A stretch of 53,894 nt of DNA from Sulfurospirillum arcachonense DSM 9755 (GTDB lineage Bacteria; Campylobacterota; Campylobacteria; Campylobacterales; Sulfurospirillaceae): positions 1 to 53,894 of the forward strand of contig NZ_JFBL01000020.1 of assembly GCF_000597725.1 (NCBI RefSeq), read 5' to 3'. The position numbers and the translations under genes are program-made. Of the stretch, positions 44,755 through 53,603 are shown in pieces (positions within the stretch are counted from its first letter, which is position 1; the number at the start of each line of letters is the position of its first letter). The notes beneath the pieces are model-generated. The model searched no databases. It saw nothing but the letters and a program-made list of their open reading frames with translations, and had not been told where the DNA came from.

Positions 44755-46564
44755 AATATTTGTTCGTCTATTTTTTATAGTAGCTTTTGTAAGTTCATTT
44801 TCTTTTTGTAAAATTATTGTAGATGAAAATATGGAACAATTAGAAAATTTTTCTTTGCCATATTATTATGATGAAACACGGTCTTTAAATATTGAGCAAA
44901 TAGTAAAAATAGATTTAATGAATGAAGTTTCTAGTCAATTTGCTTTTGGATACACAGAAGGGAATAGTTGGTTTAAATTTGAAATAGAAAACAGAAGTAA
45001 AAATGATGAAGTTATCCTTTTTATGAATGAACCATTTTTTGAAGAGGTTAATCTTTTTGAGAAAAAAAATGGGATTTGGATAAAACGAAAAAATGGCTTG
45101 TCTGTCAGCCTTGAAAAACGTGATATGAAAGATATAAGCCCAGTATTTTTTATAAGAATAGAACCAAATAGTACAAAAACATTTTACATACAAACTTTTG
45201 CTAAGTTTGCACAATTTGGAGAGTTTAAAATTTATACAAAAAAAGAGAGTGTAAATGAATATAGATTATTGGTAACAGCACTATATACTCTACTATTAGG
45301 CTCATTTATTTTTATAATAATTTTTAATTTATTTATCTATTATACGATGAGAGATAGAATTTATTTGTATTATGTAATGTATATATTTTTTACCACTATA
45401 TTCGTTTTGGCTTTTAGTGGTTTGGATCTTTATTTAGGTTTATTACCTTTTCATTATGAATTACATTTATCTATTCCATTATTGATTATATTTTTGATTA
45501 TATTTTCATTTAGGTTTTTAGAGACAAAAAAATATTTAAAACATACTTATGTATTTTTAAAAGCAATAATATGGATATATATAATTTTAACAGTGCTTTC
45601 ATTGATACAATTTAATCCTTGGTATCAGATTATAACAGCCTTAGCTTCCATCACTTATGTAACTTTACTGTATATGGCTATTCGTATTTGGTATTTGGGT
45701 TATATAAAAGCAAAGTATTATCTTATTGCTATGGCTATTTATACTTTTACAATAGCCATTATGTCTTTTATGATAAATGGTTGGATTGAAAATAATGATA
45801 TTACAAGATATGCATTTTTAGTTGGTTTATTTATAGAAACTTCTTTGTTTTGTTTAATACTTGCAAATAGATTTAATGAGGCAAAAAATGAATTATTAGA
45901 AATAAAAAATAAAAATGAGAAATTTTTAGAGAATGAAGTAGAACAAAGAACTGATGAAATAACTTCTTTATTAGGAGAAAAAGAACTTTTACTAAAAGAG
46001 GTTTGCCATCGCGTAAAAAACAATTTTCAAGTTGTTATTAGTATGCTTTCACTAGAAGCTTATAACTATAAAGATGAAAAACAACGGAGTTCTTTTTTAC
46101 AATTAATCAATCGAATTAAATCGATGTCTATGGTACATCAGTTTTTATATGACTCCAATAAACTCTCAGAAATACAGAGTGAAGAGTATCTTTTAAAAAT
46201 CATACAAGAGGTTAAAAAAGTATATGAAAAAAGAACTATCAATATTGAAAATAAGATTGATAGTATAATATTAAGTGTGAGTGATGCAATGGTTTTAGGT
46301 GTAATAATCAATGAAGTTTTAAATAATTCTATAAAACATCATAATGCAGATATTTGTAATATACGAGTAGAATTAGTAAAAAAAGAGAATATTATAAGTC
46401 TAACAATACAAGATGATGGAGTAGGGTTTATTCCTAATCAAAAGAGTAAAACGATAGGGTTAGGATTAAGTCTTATTGAACAGTTTTCTCAAAAATTAAA
46501 AGCAAGTAATCTTGAATTTTTTTCTAATCATGGTACTATGGTAAAGTTGAGTTTTGAAGTTTAA
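44747..46564 (+). CDS. 7TMR-DISM sensor kinase with HisKA_2 domain
   Basis: 605 residues from ATG 44747 (the frame is open from 44711, but that part overlaps the regulator's end). A signal-like helix, then a periplasmic 7TMR-DISM-type sensory domain (residues ~20-165), seven membrane helices (~175-385), a coiled coil, the HisKA_2-type site ELLLKEVCHRVKNNFQVVISML with His421, and an ATPase domain with NEVLNNSIKHH, DDGVGF and GLGLSLI. Periplasmic DISM domains often sense carbohydrate-like or other small ligands. A ligand linked to the ricin-B lectin protein is a tempting but unproven idea. Confidence 0.85.
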   Translation: MIKIFVRLFFIVAFVSSFSFCKIIVDENMEQLENFSLPYYYDETRSLNIEQIVKIDLMNEVSSQFAFGYTEGNSWFKFEIENRSKNDEVILFMNEPFFEEVNLFEKKNGIWIKRKNGLSVSLEKRDMKDISPVFFIRIEPNSTKTFYIQTFAKFAQFGEFKIYTKKESVNEYRLLVTALYTLLLGSFIFIIIFNLFIYYTMRDRIYLYYVMYIFFTTIFVLAFSGLDLYLGLLPFHYELHLSIPLLIIFLIIFSFRFLETKKYLKHTYVFLKAIIWIYIILTVLSLIQFNPWYQIITALASITYVTLLYMAIRIWYLGYIKAKYYLIAMAIYTFTIAIMSFMINGWIENNDITRYAFLVGLFIETSLFCLILANRFNEAKNELLEIKNKNEKFLENEVEQRTDEITSLLGEKELLLKEVCHRVKNNFQVVISMLSLEAYNYKDEKQRSSFLQLINRIKSMSMVHQFLYDSNKLSEIQSEEYLLKIIQEVKKVYEKRTINIENKIDSIILSVSDAMVLGVIINEVLNNSIKHHNADICNIRVELVKKENIISLTIQDDGVGFIPNQKSKTIGLGLSLIEQFSQKLKASNLEFFSNHGTMVKLSFEV

Positions 46565-46581
46565 ATAGTATAGGAATAAGA

Positions 46582-47469
46582 GTGAATAAGAATATATTGC
46601 AACAAGTTGATAAGTTAGTACAAGATGATGGTTTACATCAAACTTATTTAGAGGGAGTAAAGCTTTTTAAAACTTCGACTTATAGTTATAGAGTCCCTCT
46701 ATTATATGATCATTTTTGTTTGATATTAGTTTTGCAGGGTAAAAAGATTGGTTATTTAACAAATACTACTTTTCATTACGATACTAAAAACTATTTAGTA
46801 ATTCCTGCTTCTTTGCCTTTTGAGTGTGAAACAATAGCGAGTGAAGGGAAACCTTATATTTGCATGCTTATTTCTATGGATAAAACAGTTATGTATGAGC
46901 TTATAACTACTCTTGAGAAACAAGAAAATAATGATGGAACCACAACATCTTTGGCATTGTTTTCAGATGATGTAACATTAGATATAGAAGATATTACCTT
47001 GAGACTATTAAAAATTTTAGAAAGTAAAGAAGAATCAAATATATTAGGAAAACAACTTTTAAGAGAACTTTTTTATAGAATTGCCATAGGTGAAAACTCG
47101 CAATTTTTGCATAAAATGTTTTTAAACTCAAATACTGAAGCAAAAATATCAAGAAGTTTAAAAACTATTCACGATAAGTATAATGAACATTTTGATATAC
47201 CAAGTTTAGCAAAAAAAGAAGACATGAGTGTATCCTCTTTTCATACACATTTTAAAAAAATTACTTCTTATACTCCCTTACAATATATAAAAAAGATACG
47301 ACTCAATAAAGCAAGATATTTGATTGCTATAGATGAATATCAAGTAAATGAGACAGCTTTTGAAATTGGATATGAAAGTAGTTCACAGTTTAGCAGAGAT
47401 TTTAAGAGTTATTTTGGATACCCTCCAAAAGAAGCCAAAGCTTCTTTTGAAAAGTATAGCTTGATTTGA
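46582..47469 (+). CDS. AraC-family transcriptional regulator
   Basis: 295 residues. The N-terminal cupin-like arm (residues ~30-190: YDHFCLILVLQGKKIGYL, PASLPFECETI) belongs to the AraC_N type often paired with alcohol dehydrogenases; the C-terminal two helix-turn-helices are NEHFDIPSLAKKEDMSVSSFHTHFKKITSYTPLQYIKKIRLNKARYLI and ESSSQFSRDFKSYFGYPPKEA. GTG start with SD AGGAAT. Stops next to the convergent alcohol dehydrogenase gene with no gap; it is probably its activator, responding to an aldehyde or alcohol. Confidence 0.9.
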   Translation: MNKNILQQVDKLVQDDGLHQTYLEGVKLFKTSTYSYRVPLLYDHFCLILVLQGKKIGYLTNTTFHYDTKNYLVIPASLPFECETIASEGKPYICMLISMDKTVMYELITTLEKQENNDGTTTSLALFSDDVTLDIEDITLRLLKILESKEESNILGKQLLRELFYRIAIGENSQFLHKMFLNSNTEAKISRSLKTIHDKYNEHFDIPSLAKKEDMSVSSFHTHFKKITSYTPLQYIKKIRLNKARYLIAIDEYQVNETAFEIGYESSSQFSRDFKSYFGYPPKEAKASFEKYSLI

Positions 47470-48606
47470 TTATTTCATCGCTTGAGTAAGGATTTGACTT
47501 ACTGCTTCTAGTGTGATACTTCCTTTTTCTCCCATTTTAACCATTCCATGAGATTTAAGGGCATTTGTTATGTTCGATATTACTTGATCGTCTATGTTAT
47601 GGTCATTAAGATTTGTACTTACTCCAATACTTTCATAGATATTTTCTATTTTTTTGATTACAGCTTCATTATCATCTTTGATGCCAAATACATTTGTCCC
47701 CATTTGAGAAAGTTTTTCTTGCTTTTCATCTTGCATGATTCTAAGAAGTTGCGGTTGTACAACGGCTAAACTTCTTGCATGATCAATGCCATAAAATGCT
47801 GTGAGTTCATGTCCTATCATATGAGTTGCCCAGTCTTGAGGAACACCAGTTCCTATAAGTCCGTTAAGTGCTTGATTTGCAATCCACATAAGATTTTCTT
47901 GCCAAATTGGATTGTTTCTGTTATCCCAACTATCAGCTAGGCTTACTAAGCCTTTTAAAAGAGTTTCAGCATAACCATCATGAACGAGTGAAGAGTTCGG
48001 ATATGTTATGTATTGTTCACATGTATGTACAAAAGCATCTACCAATCCATTGGCTATTTGTCTATCACTAAGAGTCGACATTGTTGTTGGGTCTAGTACT
48101 GCAAATTTTGGAAAAACAAGATTTGAGTGAAAAAATCTTTTCTCACCTGTAGCTTTTTTTGAAACAACGGCTCCATTATTTGACTCAGATCCAGTTGCAG
48201 GAAGAGTTAAAATAGCGCCCATTGGAAGAGCTTTTTGTACACTTGCACTTCCATCTAAAAAGTCCCAAGCATCGTTTTGGTAAAGTGCAGAGGCCACTAT
48301 GTACTTACAGCCATCTATGACTGAGCCACCACCTACTGCAAGTACAAAATCAATTTTATCTTCTTTAGCAAGTTTGACAGCTTTATTGAGTGTTTCTACA
48401 GTAGGATTTGGTTCAATCCCTCCAAATTCTAACCAAGTATAATCTTCAAGAGCTTTACTTACTTGCTCATATACTCCATTTTTTTTGATAGAACCACCAC
48501 CATATACTACTAATACTTTTTGTTTTTTATCTATAAAGTTGACTATTGACTTTATTTGCCCCTCACCAAACTGGATTGTTGTTGGATTATAATATGAAAA
48601 GTTCAT
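47470..48606 (-). CDS. Iron-containing alcohol dehydrogenase (YqhD/BDH-like)
   Basis: 378 residues. The NAD(P)-binding GGGSIKKNGVYEQ and GGGSVIDGCKYI, and metal ligands within NGLVDAFVHTCEQYI and ATHMIGHELTAFYGIDHARSLAVVQP, are all present, so the enzyme should be active. The sequence is like NADPH-dependent aldehyde reductases of the YqhD/butanol dehydrogenase group. Own promoter in 48607-48694, SD AAGGAAG. Convergent with the AraC gene, sharing the 3' boundary to the base. Confidence 0.92.
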   Translation of the reverse strand: MNFSYYNPTTIQFGEGQIKSIVNFIDKKQKVLVVYGGGSIKKNGVYEQVSKALEDYTWLEFGGIEPNPTVETLNKAVKLAKEDKIDFVLAVGGGSVIDGCKYIVASALYQNDAWDFLDGSASVQKALPMGAILTLPATGSESNNGAVVSKKATGEKRFFHSNLVFPKFAVLDPTTMSTLSDRQIANGLVDAFVHTCEQYITYPNSSLVHDGYAETLLKGLVSLADSWDNRNNPIWQENLMWIANQALNGLIGTGVPQDWATHMIGHELTAFYGIDHARSLAVVQPQLLRIMQDEKQEKLSQMGTNVFGIKDDNEAVIKKIENIYESIGVSTNLNDHNIDDQVISNITNALKSHGMVKMGEKGSITLEAVSQILTQAMK

Positions 48607-48694
48607 CTGCTTCCTTTGTATTTTTTAATAATAAAATTATATTCTTTTTAGAATAGATAAAGAATAGTGATTTTTACAAATAACATGCCAATTT

Positions 48695-49435
48695 CTACAA
48701 ATCATTTTCAAACTCACTCATATAAGCTCTATACATAAGAGGAACGAGTTGTTGTTGGAGTTTTTTGTTTTTACGTTTTTCAATAGCAACACTTTGAAAA
48801 AAAGTTTTCCATAGGTTTTTGAACTTCTCTTCATCTTTGGAGTATTCTGGCTCATCAAATGAAGCTACATGACGTATCTCAATCTCGTTTTTGTACTTTA
48901 CAAAAGCAAACTCTCTTTGTATGTCATGGATTATAAAGTCATTATCCCCTAGACGGTTTAAAAAGTGTTTTCCTAAAAAATAGAGTACGTTGTATTTTGT
49001 TTCAATCTTAGCATATAAAGTACCATCTTCAAGCTCTTCAAACCTTACAAAACCATACATTCTATGAGCGACCCTGAAAATTTCTTTCTCTAAGTTTTTG
49101 ATGTAGAGGATACAAGGGTAGTTAATATTGTTTAAGTTTTTTTCATCTTTAATACCTAAGATGATAAACTCTAAAAGTGGTTTTTCAAACTCTTTAGAAT
49201 CACATAAAAAGATATTAGTGATAGTTGTAAAGTTTTTAGATGAAAACTTCTTTTTTAAAGCACTTAGAACTTTTTGAGATTTTTGCTCATCTGTTTGTAT
49301 TTCTAGAACCTCTTCAAACAACACAACCTCTGTTTTTTCTCTTTGAATTTTCTTTACATGTAACCTTTTATAATAGACTTCATAAACTAAACTTAAAAAG
49401 CCTTCATAAGAGCCATCATAAAGCAAAGTCATCAA
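48695..49435 (-). CDS. TIGR03915-family DNA metabolism protein (DUF4130, uracil-glycosylase-like)
   Basis: 246 residues. LLYDGSYEGFLSLVYEVYYKR at the start and VRFEELEDGTLYAKIETKYNVLYFLGKHFLNRLGDNDFIIHDIQREFAFV are the marks of this family, which always accompanies the radical SAM protein upstream. It has been proposed to resemble uracil-DNA glycosylases and to take part in DNA repair; the lesion is unknown. Starts 4 nt before the end of the radical SAM gene (ATGA-type overlap). A TTACATGTAA palindrome (49354) is inside. Confidence 0.85.
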   Translation of the reverse strand: MMTLLYDGSYEGFLSLVYEVYYKRLHVKKIQREKTEVVLFEEVLEIQTDEQKSQKVLSALKKKFSSKNFTTITNIFLCDSKEFEKPLLEFIILGIKDEKNLNNINYPCILYIKNLEKEIFRVAHRMYGFVRFEELEDGTLYAKIETKYNVLYFLGKHFLNRLGDNDFIIHDIQREFAFVKYKNEIEIRHVASFDEPEYSKDEEKFKNLWKTFFQSVAIEKRKNKKLQQQLVPLMYRAYMSEFENDL

Positions 49436-50670
49436 AGTTCCCCTGTAAAGATAGAGTAGTTTTCATCAAATAAAGTGGGTTGGATTATCTTTTTTGGTGC
49501 GAGGAGAACTTGTTTGATATTTTCTTTATACATAGGTACCTCTTTTTGGTATGTTCCTTTTGAGATAATGAAGTACTTTGCTCTTTTTATAGAGATTTTT
49601 AGTTGTTTTAAGTCATCTATACTTAAAGTTTTGAAACGCCTTGCTTGGATGATTTTTAATGCTCCTCGTATTCCAATACCAGGTATGCGTATGAGAATCT
49701 CTTTTGAGACTTTGTTTACATCGACTGGGAAAAGGTGCAAGTTGTTTAAAGCCCAAAAAGTTTTTGGGTCTATGTCAGTATCAAGATGTTGAATCTCTTG
49801 TGTAAAGAGTTCCGTGTAGGAAAAACCATAAAATCGTAAAAGCCAATCAGCTTGATAGAGTCGGTGTTCTCTTTGGATTGGTGGCATTTTATTTTTTAAA
49901 ACAGGTAAGTTTTTGCCTTCATTTACTGGTACATAAGCAGAGTAGTAGACTCTTTTTAAAAGGGCTTTGTTGTATAAAACAGAAGTAGTTTTGAGTATGT
50001 CAAAGTCACTATCACTTGTAGCGCCTATTATCATCTGTGTACTCATAGGAATTGGTTTTGCAGATTTCTCTAGGCTTATATCTCTTGCTTGTTTTAAAGG
50101 TTCTAGTAGTTGGTTTTTTGTTTTTTGAGGGGCAAGGAGTTTAAGACCTTTACTTGAAGGGAGTTCTATGTTTGAGCTTACCCGACTAGCAAGTGCACAA
50201 GCAACTTCAATAAGCTCTTTACTCGCTCCAGGGATAAGTTTTAGATGAATGTATCCATCAAAACCATGCTCGTACCTCAAAATCTTCAGAGTATTTATTA
50301 GAAGCTCCATCGTATGGTCTTCATTGTGGATGATGCCTGAGCTTAAAAAAAGTCCCTCGATATAGTTTCTCTTATAAAAATTAATTGTCAAATCAGCAAG
50401 TTCCCTAGGACTAAAAGCCACTCTTTTTGTATCGTTACTCGCACGGTTTATACAATACGCACAGTCATAAATGCAAAAGTTAGTCAACAAGACTTTTAGA
50501 AGTGAGACACAACGTCCATCACTTGTAAAAGTATGGCATATACCACTATTTTCAGTTGCACCAATGCCCCCGTACTTTTTTTGTTCTTCGACACCACTTG
50601 ATGAACAAGAGACATCATACTTAGCAGAATCAGAAAGAATAGAGAGTTTATCAAATATAGAAATTTTCAT
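49432..50670 (-). CDS. TIGR03916-family radical SAM protein (putative DNA repair)
   Basis: 412 residues. The cluster motif C-x3-C-x2-C is CIYDCAYC; HHH-like DNA-binding segment IRIPGIGIRGALKIIQARR lies near residue 330. The N-terminal KYDVSCSSSGVEEQKKYGGIGATENSGICHTFTSDGRCVSLLKVL is the family signature. With its partner it forms a conserved two-gene unit found across bacteria, thought to repair or modify DNA; neither activity has been settled as far as I know. Upstream promoter region contains the palindrome at 50686. Confidence 0.88.
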   Translation of the reverse strand: MKISIFDKLSILSDSAKYDVSCSSSGVEEQKKYGGIGATENSGICHTFTSDGRCVSLLKVLLTNFCIYDCAYCINRASNDTKRVAFSPRELADLTINFYKRNYIEGLFLSSGIIHNEDHTMELLINTLKILRYEHGFDGYIHLKLIPGASKELIEVACALASRVSSNIELPSSKGLKLLAPQKTKNQLLEPLKQARDISLEKSAKPIPMSTQMIIGATSDSDFDILKTTSVLYNKALLKRVYYSAYVPVNEGKNLPVLKNKMPPIQREHRLYQADWLLRFYGFSYTELFTQEIQHLDTDIDPKTFWALNNLHLFPVDVNKVSKEILIRIPGIGIRGALKIIQARRFKTLSIDDLKQLKISIKRAKYFIISKGTYQKEVPMYKENIKQVLLAPKKIIQPTLFDENYSIFTGEL

Positions 50671-50685
50671 AAAAAGATTTTACCC

Positions 50686-50695
50686 TTACATGTAA
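50686..50695. repeat. TTACATGTAA palindrome upstream of radical SAM gene
   Basis: Exact palindrome 16 bp upstream of the start of the minus-strand radical SAM gene. It is one of four intergenic copies. Confidence 0.7.
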
Positions 50696-50825
50696 AGAAC
50701 TTTTGATTTTATTGCATATTGAAATATAATGTAGTTTACTTAAATTTTTTTATTGAATAATATGTTTCACAATTTTTAAGAGATGAGAAGATATAATAAT
50801 ATCTATTATCAAAAAAGGTTGATGT

Positions 50826-51461
50826 ATGGAAATTTTAAATTATCTACCAGAACTTTTATCCGTGAGTGTTATTGCTATTTTTATGGCTATTAGCCCAGGA
50901 GTAGATTTTGTTATGGTTACGCGAAACAGTATATTTCATGGTAGAAAGTCTGGTCTTTACTCATCGTTAGGTATTGGTTTGGCTATTTGGATTCATGTTG
51001 CTTACTCAATTGCTGGTTTAGCTATTATTATCTCTAAGTCTATTTTACTATTTTCAATCATTAAGTATTTAGGTGCTGCATATTTGATTTATATCGGTTA
51101 TAAAACTTTTACTGCCAAAGATAATCAAGAAGTTGAAGATGACATTCAATCATCTGATTTATCAGCATGGAGTGCATTAAAAATTGGATTTATTACAAAT
51201 GTATTAAACCCAAAAACTACACTATTCTTTCTTAGTATTTTTACCCAAATTGTAAATCCAACAACGCCAATAGAGATTCAACTAATATATGGTTTGATAA
51301 TCTCTTTAGCCCATATTGTATGGTTTAGTATGGTTTCTTTGTTTTTCAGTTATCAAGCATTTGTAAAAAAGTTTAATATGTATAAGAAAAGGATAGAAAG
51401 AGTAGTCGGGAGTGTACTTATAGGATTTGGTATAAAAGTAGCAACAACGAGTAGCAATTAA
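50826..51461 (+). CDS. LysE/RhtB-family exporter
   Basis: 211 residues, five to six membrane helices. SVIAIFMAISPGVDFVMVTRNSIFHGRKSGLYSSLGIGLAIW is the LysE signature, then KYLGAAYLIYIGYKTFTA, and IGFITNVLNPKTTLFFLSIF. It exports an amino acid or homoserine-like compound by family inference. SD AAAGGTTGATG at 50813. Not closely similar to the cassette LysE at 1905; the two are separate lineages. Confidence 0.88.
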   Translation: MEILNYLPELLSVSVIAIFMAISPGVDFVMVTRNSIFHGRKSGLYSSLGIGLAIWIHVAYSIAGLAIIISKSILLFSIIKYLGAAYLIYIGYKTFTAKDNQEVEDDIQSSDLSAWSALKIGFITNVLNPKTTLFFLSIFTQIVNPTTPIEIQLIYGLIISLAHIVWFSMVSLFFSYQAFVKKFNMYKKRIERVVGSVLIGFGIKVATTSSN

Positions 51462-51562
51462 AACAAATTTATTATTTTATTTTTTATTAAAGCTATTGGT
51501 ATCTACAAGCTATCTTTAGATACAATCTACATCTCGCATATATAATCAAAGGAAATATAATA

Positions 51563-52120
51563 ATGAAAATTGCAGTTTTTTGTGGGTCAAGTACAGGAAA
51601 TAATATAAAGTATATAAATGCCACTAAAGAGCTAGGTAAATTTTTTGCACAAAATAAAATAGATGTAGTTTATGGTGGTGGGAATGTCGGACTTATGGGA
51701 GCTATTGCGGATTCTGTTATGGATAATGGTGGAAAAGTTTATGGTGTAATACCTGAAAAACTACAAGAAAAAGAACTTGCACATGAAGGTATAACTGAAC
51801 TTAAAGTGGTTTCAAATATGCATGAGCGAAAAGCTGCTATGGCTGAACTTGCTGATGCTTTTGTTGTACTTCCTGGAGGTGCTGGAACACTAGAAGAGAT
51901 TTTTGAAGTTTGGACTTGGGCTCAACTTGGATTTCACAATAAACCTTGTGCTTTTTTTAATGTAAATGGATTTTACGATAAACTATTTGAAATGATAGAT
52001 CATATGTGTGCTGAAAAGTTTTTAAAACAAGAGCACTATGATATGTTGATTAAAACTGATAATCAAGAAAAGTTGTTAGAAGCTCTAAAAGAGTATACGC
52101 CACCAAAACATAAATGGTAA
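51563..52120 (+). CDS. LOG family protein (cytokinin riboside 5'-monophosphate phosphoribohydrolase-like)
   Basis: 185 residues. PGGAGTLEEIFEVWTWAQLG is the LOG signature with its catalytic Arg-Glu context (VSNMHERKAAMAELADAFVVLPGG). CGSSTGNNIKYI and VVYGGGNVGLMGAIADSV form the nucleotide pocket. Bacterial LOG proteins hydrolyse AMP or related nucleotides; in plants they activate cytokinins. SD AAGGAAAT at 51550. Last core gene before the eroded right-hand region. Confidence 0.92.
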   Translation: MKIAVFCGSSTGNNIKYINATKELGKFFAQNKIDVVYGGGNVGLMGAIADSVMDNGGKVYGVIPEKLQEKELAHEGITELKVVSNMHERKAAMAELADAFVVLPGGAGTLEEIFEVWTWAQLGFHNKPCAFFNVNGFYDKLFEMIDHMCAEKFLKQEHYDMLIKTDNQEKLLEALKEYTPPKHKW

Positions 52121-52162
52121 AATAATTACCTATTGTGAGTATTTTTGTATTAACTCTTATTT

Positions 52163-52267
52163 GCTAAAAAAGTGTTGAAATGGGAAGCAAAAAGAACTAT
52201 AGATGATATGTCTAAGGATACTTGGAGATGGCAATTTAATAATCCAAATGGATATGAATATAAATAA
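52163..52267 (+). pseudogene. galE: galE C-terminal relic
   Basis: Read in the frame from 52163, the sequence ends in [28 protein letters not shown] followed by a stop: the last ~34 residues of UDP-glucose 4-epimerase (normally about 330). There is no start or upstream homology; an in-frame stop lies at 52151. A deletion has removed the rest of the gene. The residues that remain are well conserved, so the loss may be recent. Confidence 0.75.
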
Positions 52268-52790
52268 ATTAAATATAAAATCAAATATTACCAAAATGGC
52301 ACAATATCTCAATAATCAATGAAAAAAGATAAAATCTCATAAAATAATCTAGAATTTTTTTTTAATAATAAAAATTGATATTTATGATAAAATCATGCCA
52401 TTAAATTTTTATATAACATATATAAAATATATTCTAAAAACTCACATGAGTATTAGAGTAGTTACATGTAAATGATTAAAAATATCTAAGGGTTATGGAT
52501 ATGAAATTTTTTTATGCAGTATATTTATATCCATATATAAACCTTATATCTTTTAATACAACCAAAATTCTAAAAACCTTGGCAAATAAATATGCTAAAA
52601 ATACATATTACTTTCAATTATTTGTTAAGTTCATAAATCAACTATTAAATTATTATCAAAAAACAATTTTCTTTAATCTTACATATACATTACAAAACTT
52701 ACAAATATTAAGTACTTACAAAGTGAGAGTTTAAATATGACACAAGCTTTCTTTACATGTAGATATATTTTTAATTTTAGGAGATAAATA
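52268..52790. other. AT-rich non-coding stretch, nothing convincing
   Basis: About 520 bp of very AT-rich DNA. A 79-codon frame (52495-52734) exists but its Phe/Tyr/Asn/Lys-only composition looks random and it resembles nothing known. TTACATGTAA occurs at 52462-52471 and a one-base variant at 52752-52761. No RNA gene was recognised. Confidence 0.45.
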
Positions 52791-52889
52791 ATGAGTTGGG
52801 TATTAAGCTTTATATTAGAGAATAATTCAAATTTAAAAACACAAGAGGACATAAAAAGTAGCCTGTCCCCTTTTAGCAAGGAGGAGTGA
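52791..52889 (+). pseudogene. truncated small ORF ending in a dispersed repeat
   Basis: ATG at 52791 with a good SD (TAGGAGA at 52778-52784) opens a 32-codon frame (MSWVLSFILENNSN...). Its last ~10 codons (LSPFSKEE) come from an inverted GGGGACAG repeat, and its stop abuts the next ATG at 52890. It looks like a gene start cut by repeat insertion. The original gene is unknown. Confidence 0.45.
52863..52875 (-). repeat. inverted dispersed repeat copy D4 (core only)
   Basis: CTGTCCCCTTTTA is the reverse complement of TAAAAGGGGACAG, the core of copies D1-D3. Together with the direct copies at 53601-53655 it brackets the membrane-protein gene as inverted repeats. Confidence 0.6.
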
Positions 52890-53546
52890 ATGGATAAAGA
52901 AGAAAGAAAAAGACTACAAATTGAGTTTAGACAACTCAAACGGAGTGAATATGACAAAGCTTATGACAAGGTATTATATTTTTTTATCATTGCTTCGTTA
53001 GCTATATTTATCATTCCTACAAATATTTTAAGTGTCTATCCCAGCTTAAAATATTTTACACAGTTGATGGCAACACTTTTTCCAAATATCAGTATTTATG
53101 CTCAGAAAAGCAAATGGTCTGAAGTGACGGAGTTTTACTTTAGCTATATGTGGATTGTAGCATTAATTATTGTTGTTTTGATGATAGTATCTATTCCAAC
53201 AGCAAATGAGAAAGCTAAAAAATATTTTGGTACAGGTGAATATAAAGGTAAAGGTGCATTAGACCATAAATATTTGATGTTTGTAAATATCTTTACATTA
53301 AAAAATTTTCTTGTATTTATTGCAATATTTTTGATGTTTGGATATGTTTTTTATTTAAATTACACAGGTTCACTCATAGATGGTGGGATTTCAAGAATGA
53401 GATTTAGTGAAGCAATCAGTACACGATTTGGAATGTTTTTCATAGGAAATGTATTCCAAAATTTTGCATTATTTGTTATTGCTGGAGCAATTATCTCAAG
53501 TATTATCCAAACAATACATATTCAAAAACTAAAAAAAGGAAAATAA
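52890..53546 (+). CDS. Unknown membrane protein with about four helices
   Basis: 218 residues. A charged N-terminus (RKRLQIEFRQLKRSEYDKAYDK) is followed by hydrophobic segments near residues 30-50, 90-110, 145-165 and 188-208. No family recognised; no conserved polar residue in the helices stands out. It starts exactly after the stop of the truncated ORF, with SD AAGGAGGAG at 52878-52886, so it may have been the second gene of a now broken operon. A 17-codon remnant follows 3 bp after its stop. Flanked by GGGGACAG repeats on both sides. Confidence 0.65.
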   Translation: MDKEERKRLQIEFRQLKRSEYDKAYDKVLYFFIIASLAIFIIPTNILSVYPSLKYFTQLMATLFPNISIYAQKSKWSEVTEFYFSYMWIVALIIVVLMIVSIPTANEKAKKYFGTGEYKGKGALDHKYLMFVNIFTLKNFLVFIAIFLMFGYVFYLNYTGSLIDGGISRMRFSEAISTRFGMFFIGNVFQNFALFVIAGAIISSIIQTIHIQKLKKGK

Positions 53547-53549
53547 ACA

Positions 53550-53603
53550 ATGGGAACAGAAACAAACAATCCAACAAATGAGCAATTAACCTTTGAAGAT
53601 TAA
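53550..53603 (+). pseudogene. 17-codon remnant of a following gene
   Basis: An ATG 3 bp after the membrane-protein stop, with SD AAAAAGGAAA, opens MGTETNNPTNEQLTFED and stops at the TAA where the direct repeat begins. It is most simply the start of a third operon gene cut by the repeat. Confidence 0.45.

Noticed and set aside
52495-52734. 79-codon frame as a real gene
   Set aside because: Almost only Phe, Tyr, Asn, Lys, Leu and Thr codons, weak SD, no recognisable pattern; expected by chance in such AT-rich DNA.
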